A stretch of DNA of 64,000 bases from Clostridium yunnanense (GTDB lineage Bacteria > Bacillota > Clostridia > Clostridiales > Clostridiaceae), in contig NZ_JAENHN010000046.1 of assembly GCF_016595795.1 (NCBI RefSeq), forward strand, positions 140,521 through 204,520. The letters run 5' to 3'. Position 1 is the stretch's first letter. Every line of letters starts with the position of its first letter. A program made the position numbers and the translations under genes. The notes below the pieces were generated by a model. That model ran no database searches and was not told the DNA's origin. It saw only the letters and a program-made list of their open reading frames with translations. Below, piece after piece: positions 62,105-64,000 of this stretch.

Positions 62105-62905
62105 ATGAATATGTTTCTACATGAACTAAGATCACTCCGAAAGTCAACGATCATATGGACTATTTCTTTAGTTGCTTTACTTGCACTTTATCTTTCTATA
62201 TATCCTGGTATGGTAAAAGATGCAGAGGATTTTAAAACCTTACTAGGAAACTACCCAGCATCAGTTAGAGCTATTCTAGGTATTAACCTTGACACTATTA
62301 CATCGATTTTAGGATTTTATTCAATGATATTTTCCTTTATTGTAGTTTTTGGTGCTGTTCAAGCAATGAACTTTGGAGTTTCAATACTTTCTAGAGAAGC
62401 TAGAGAAAGAACAGCTGACTTTTTACTGGTAAAGCCAGTGTCACGTACATCCATTGTAACCGCAAAGCTTTTAGCTGCTTTTACTTCCCTAGTTATTACA
62501 AATGTGATTTTCTTAGTTGTTTCTTTTATCATGGCAAATGCGGTTAAAACTTCTGATTTTGATGTAAATGCATTTTTCTTAATTAACCTTACACTATTTT
62601 TTATTCAAGTTATTTTCCTTGCAATCGGAATGATTTGTTCAGTATTTTTTAAGAAGCTTAAAAATATTCTTCCTTTGTCGCTAGGAGTAGTTTTCGGACT
62701 TTACATGATAGGCGCACTTATTGCTACTGGAAAAGACGTTGACGCTACACGTTATATCTCTCCTTTTAGATATTTTGATATTCCTTATATAATTAACAAC
62801 ACAAGCTATGAAACTTCATATATGGTTACTGGAATAGTTATTGTGGTTATTTCTATAATTTTAAGCTATATCGTTTATAACAAAAAGGATATCCATGCAG
62901 TATAA
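62105..62905 (+). CDS. ABC-2 exporter permease, subunit 1
   Basis: 266 aa, starting four bases after the ATPase stop, with GGAGG upstream. Six helices: the first 'STIIWTISLVALLALYLSIY', then 'TSILGFYSMIFSFIVVFGAV', the cytoplasmic 'ILSREARERTADFLLVKPVSRTSIVTAKLL' (in outline), and later 'VVISIILSYIVYNKKDI' at the end. The 'SREARERTADFLLVKPVSR' motif marks this class of multi-drug or lantibiotic-type ABC-2 permeases. It pairs with the homologous subunit at 62945-63739, which has the same motif. Confidence 0.9.
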   Translation: MNMFLHELRSLRKSTIIWTISLVALLALYLSIYPGMVKDAEDFKTLLGNYPASVRAILGINLDTITSILGFYSMIFSFIVVFGAVQAMNFGVSILSREARERTADFLLVKPVSRTSIVTAKLLAAFTSLVITNVIFLVVSFIMANAVKTSDFDVNAFFLINLTLFFIQVIFLAIGMICSVFFKKLKNILPLSLGVVFGLYMIGALIATGKDVDATRYISPFRYFDIPYIINNTSYETSYMVTGIVIVVISIILSYIVYNKKDIHAV

Positions 62906-62944
62906 GCTAAATGCACTTGGATTTAATTATAAGGAGGTCTAATT

Positions 62945-63739
62945 ATGAATATTTTTATAAGAGAACTAAAAGCTAACAGAAAAGCTCTTATAATATGGAG
63001 TGTCTGTATGGTTTTATTGGTTGTAAGCGGTATGGCTAAGTATACAGCCTATTCAAGTGGTGGTTCTGGCAGTGAGGTACTTAATAAAATGCCCTTTACT
63101 TTAAAAGCACTACTGGGGATAGGTTCCTTTGATGTTGCTAGTATGGGCGGATTCTTCGGATTCTTATTTCTTTATATTGAAGTAACAATAGCTATTCATG
63201 CAGTGCTCTTAGGAAACGGTATTATAGCAAAGGAAGAAAGAGATAAAACCACAGAGTTTTTGATCGTTAAACCAGTTTCTAGATCCACAATAATAACTTC
63301 AAAGCTTCTTGCCGCTTTATTAAATATAGTGATTCTTAATTTAATTACCTTGGTTTCTTCCATAGCAATGGTTGGCGTATACAATAAAGGAAATTCTATA
63401 AATGGTGAAATATTTACATTCTTCCTTAGTATGTTTATCATTCAACTGCTTTTCCTTACACTTGGCGCCTTGTTATCAGCCTTTATGAGGAAAGCTAAAG
63501 TATCAGGCTCAGTTGCAACTTCAATACTATTATTTTCATTTGTAATATCAAAGATTACTGACTTAACAGATCGTATGAACTTTTTGAATGTACTTTCACC
63601 TTTTAAATATTTTAGTTATGCAGATATTGTAAACGGAAATGGATTAAACTTCGTGATAGTTATTCTAACACTTATAATGGTAGCAATATTCTCTGTACTA
63701 ACTTATTTCTTCTACAATAAGAGAGATTTATCTGTTTAA
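62945..63739 (+). CDS. ABC-2 exporter permease, subunit 2
   Basis: 264 aa with AAGGAGG upstream. Same fold and key motif as subunit 1 ('IIAKEERDKTTEFLIVKPVSRSTIITSKLLAAL' in outline), with six helices and a final 'ILTLIMVAIFSVLTYFFYNKRDLSV'. The two permeases look like an old tandem duplication that forms a heterodimeric pore with the ATPase at 61219. Last gene of the TetR-regulated operon; a hairpin with a U-run follows about 160 bases later. Confidence 0.9.
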   Translation: MNIFIRELKANRKALIIWSVCMVLLVVSGMAKYTAYSSGGSGSEVLNKMPFTLKALLGIGSFDVASMGGFFGFLFLYIEVTIAIHAVLLGNGIIAKEERDKTTEFLIVKPVSRSTIITSKLLAALLNIVILNLITLVSSIAMVGVYNKGNSINGEIFTFFLSMFIIQLLFLTLGALLSAFMRKAKVSGSVATSILLFSFVISKITDLTDRMNFLNVLSPFKYFSYADIVNGNGLNFVIVILTLIMVAIFSVLTYFFYNKRDLSV

Positions 63740-63900
63740 CTTTTAGTACCATAATCAAACTATTGTAATTAAGGTATACCTACTTCAGTACATTAATAAG
63801 TTTACCTTAAATCTAATCTAAACAATAATATTAAATAAACCCATAATATAAAAAATAGCCCTTCACTTTTGATGCCAATGTCATTAAGTTAAGAGTGATT

Positions 63901-63936
63901 AAAGAAGCTATTACACAACGTGATAGCTTCTTTTTT
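63901..63936 (+). terminator. Intrinsic terminator near the window end
   Basis: AAAGAAGCTAT (63901-63911) pairs with ATAGCTTCTTT, loop ~11, then TTTTTT. It probably ends the ABC-2 operon, although the distance (~160 bases) also allows a separate small transcript. Confidence 0.8.
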
Positions 63937-64000
63937 AGCAATTAGCTTTGGAAGTGCAATCGGAATAAGGAAAGTAATCGGAAAATATGCATGCAAATAA

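Noticed and set aside
63741..64000. Edge of an insertion sequence at the window end
   Set aside because: No transposase frame or inverted terminal repeat could be shown; a short 'AISFGSAIGIRKVIGKYACK' frame near the end has no start codon.

Overview
The window looks like chromosomal DNA of a low-GC Gram-positive anaerobe, most likely a Clostridium (sensu stricto). The evidence is very AT-rich intergenic DNA, strong AGGAGG-type ribosome binding sites, many TTG and GTG starts, intrinsic terminators after most genes, a class II (B12-dependent) ribonucleotide reductase, an NADP-type glutamate dehydrogenase, flagellin lysine methylase and RRNPP-type signalling. The species cannot be named from this alone. 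No rRNA, tRNA, CRISPR array, phage or complete insertion sequence was found.

Layout. 1-7.2 kb: an AraC-type regulator, a GNAT acetyltransferase, a soluble multi-PAS histidine kinase and FliB. 7.4-13 kb: a drug-type ABC exporter, an alpha/beta hydrolase preceded by an overlapping 44-codon ORF, and an OmpR/HK two-component pair. 13.4-21 kb: small accessory genes (GNATs, a CGGC-like protein, YdeI, a MATE pump, an XRE regulator with a membrane partner, DUF3892, a beta-propeller). 21.4-30.5 kb: a leftward operon with a membrane-anchored VWA protein, a large tubulin/FtsZ-like GTPase, a membrane protein that looks like a second, degenerate tubulin-like protein, a membrane protein with a transglutaminase-like tail, and a 50-aa ORF before a terminator. 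30.7-33.5 kb: a MerR regulator behind a textbook 19-bp-spacer MerR promoter, and an ABC exporter. 34.4-38.5 kb: gdhA and nrdJ, the latter behind two NrdR boxes exactly 31 bp apart.

39.8-48.4 kb is the most unusual region. A radical SAM/SPASM enzyme is preceded by a 27-aa peptide gene, and a terminator-like hairpin lies between them, as is common between RiPP precursors and their maturases. Divergent from them is a four-gene oligopeptide-type ABC transporter. Both permeases are fused to M28-peptidase-like extracellular domains, one at the N-terminus and the other, degenerate, at the C-terminus, and there is no substrate-binding-protein gene. I read this as an uncharacterised ribosomal-peptide maturation and transport/processing system.

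48.5-64 kb: small membrane and anchored proteins; an ABC-F ribosome-protection gene with a long leader carrying three short ORFs and attenuator hairpins; a degenerate J-domain/TPR/SEC-C protein; a SIR2-like protein with an altered catalytic histidine; an XRE-TPR receptor followed by a secreted Phr-like pro-peptide gene (a probable RRNPP quorum-sensing pair); a DhaS-type TetR; and a TetR-controlled ABC-2 exporter whose promoter is bracketed by two copies of an ACCGA-W-TCGGT operator.

Two families of dispersed intergenic repeats occur. One forms nested stems that covary between copies around a conserved CAGAAGCC loop.
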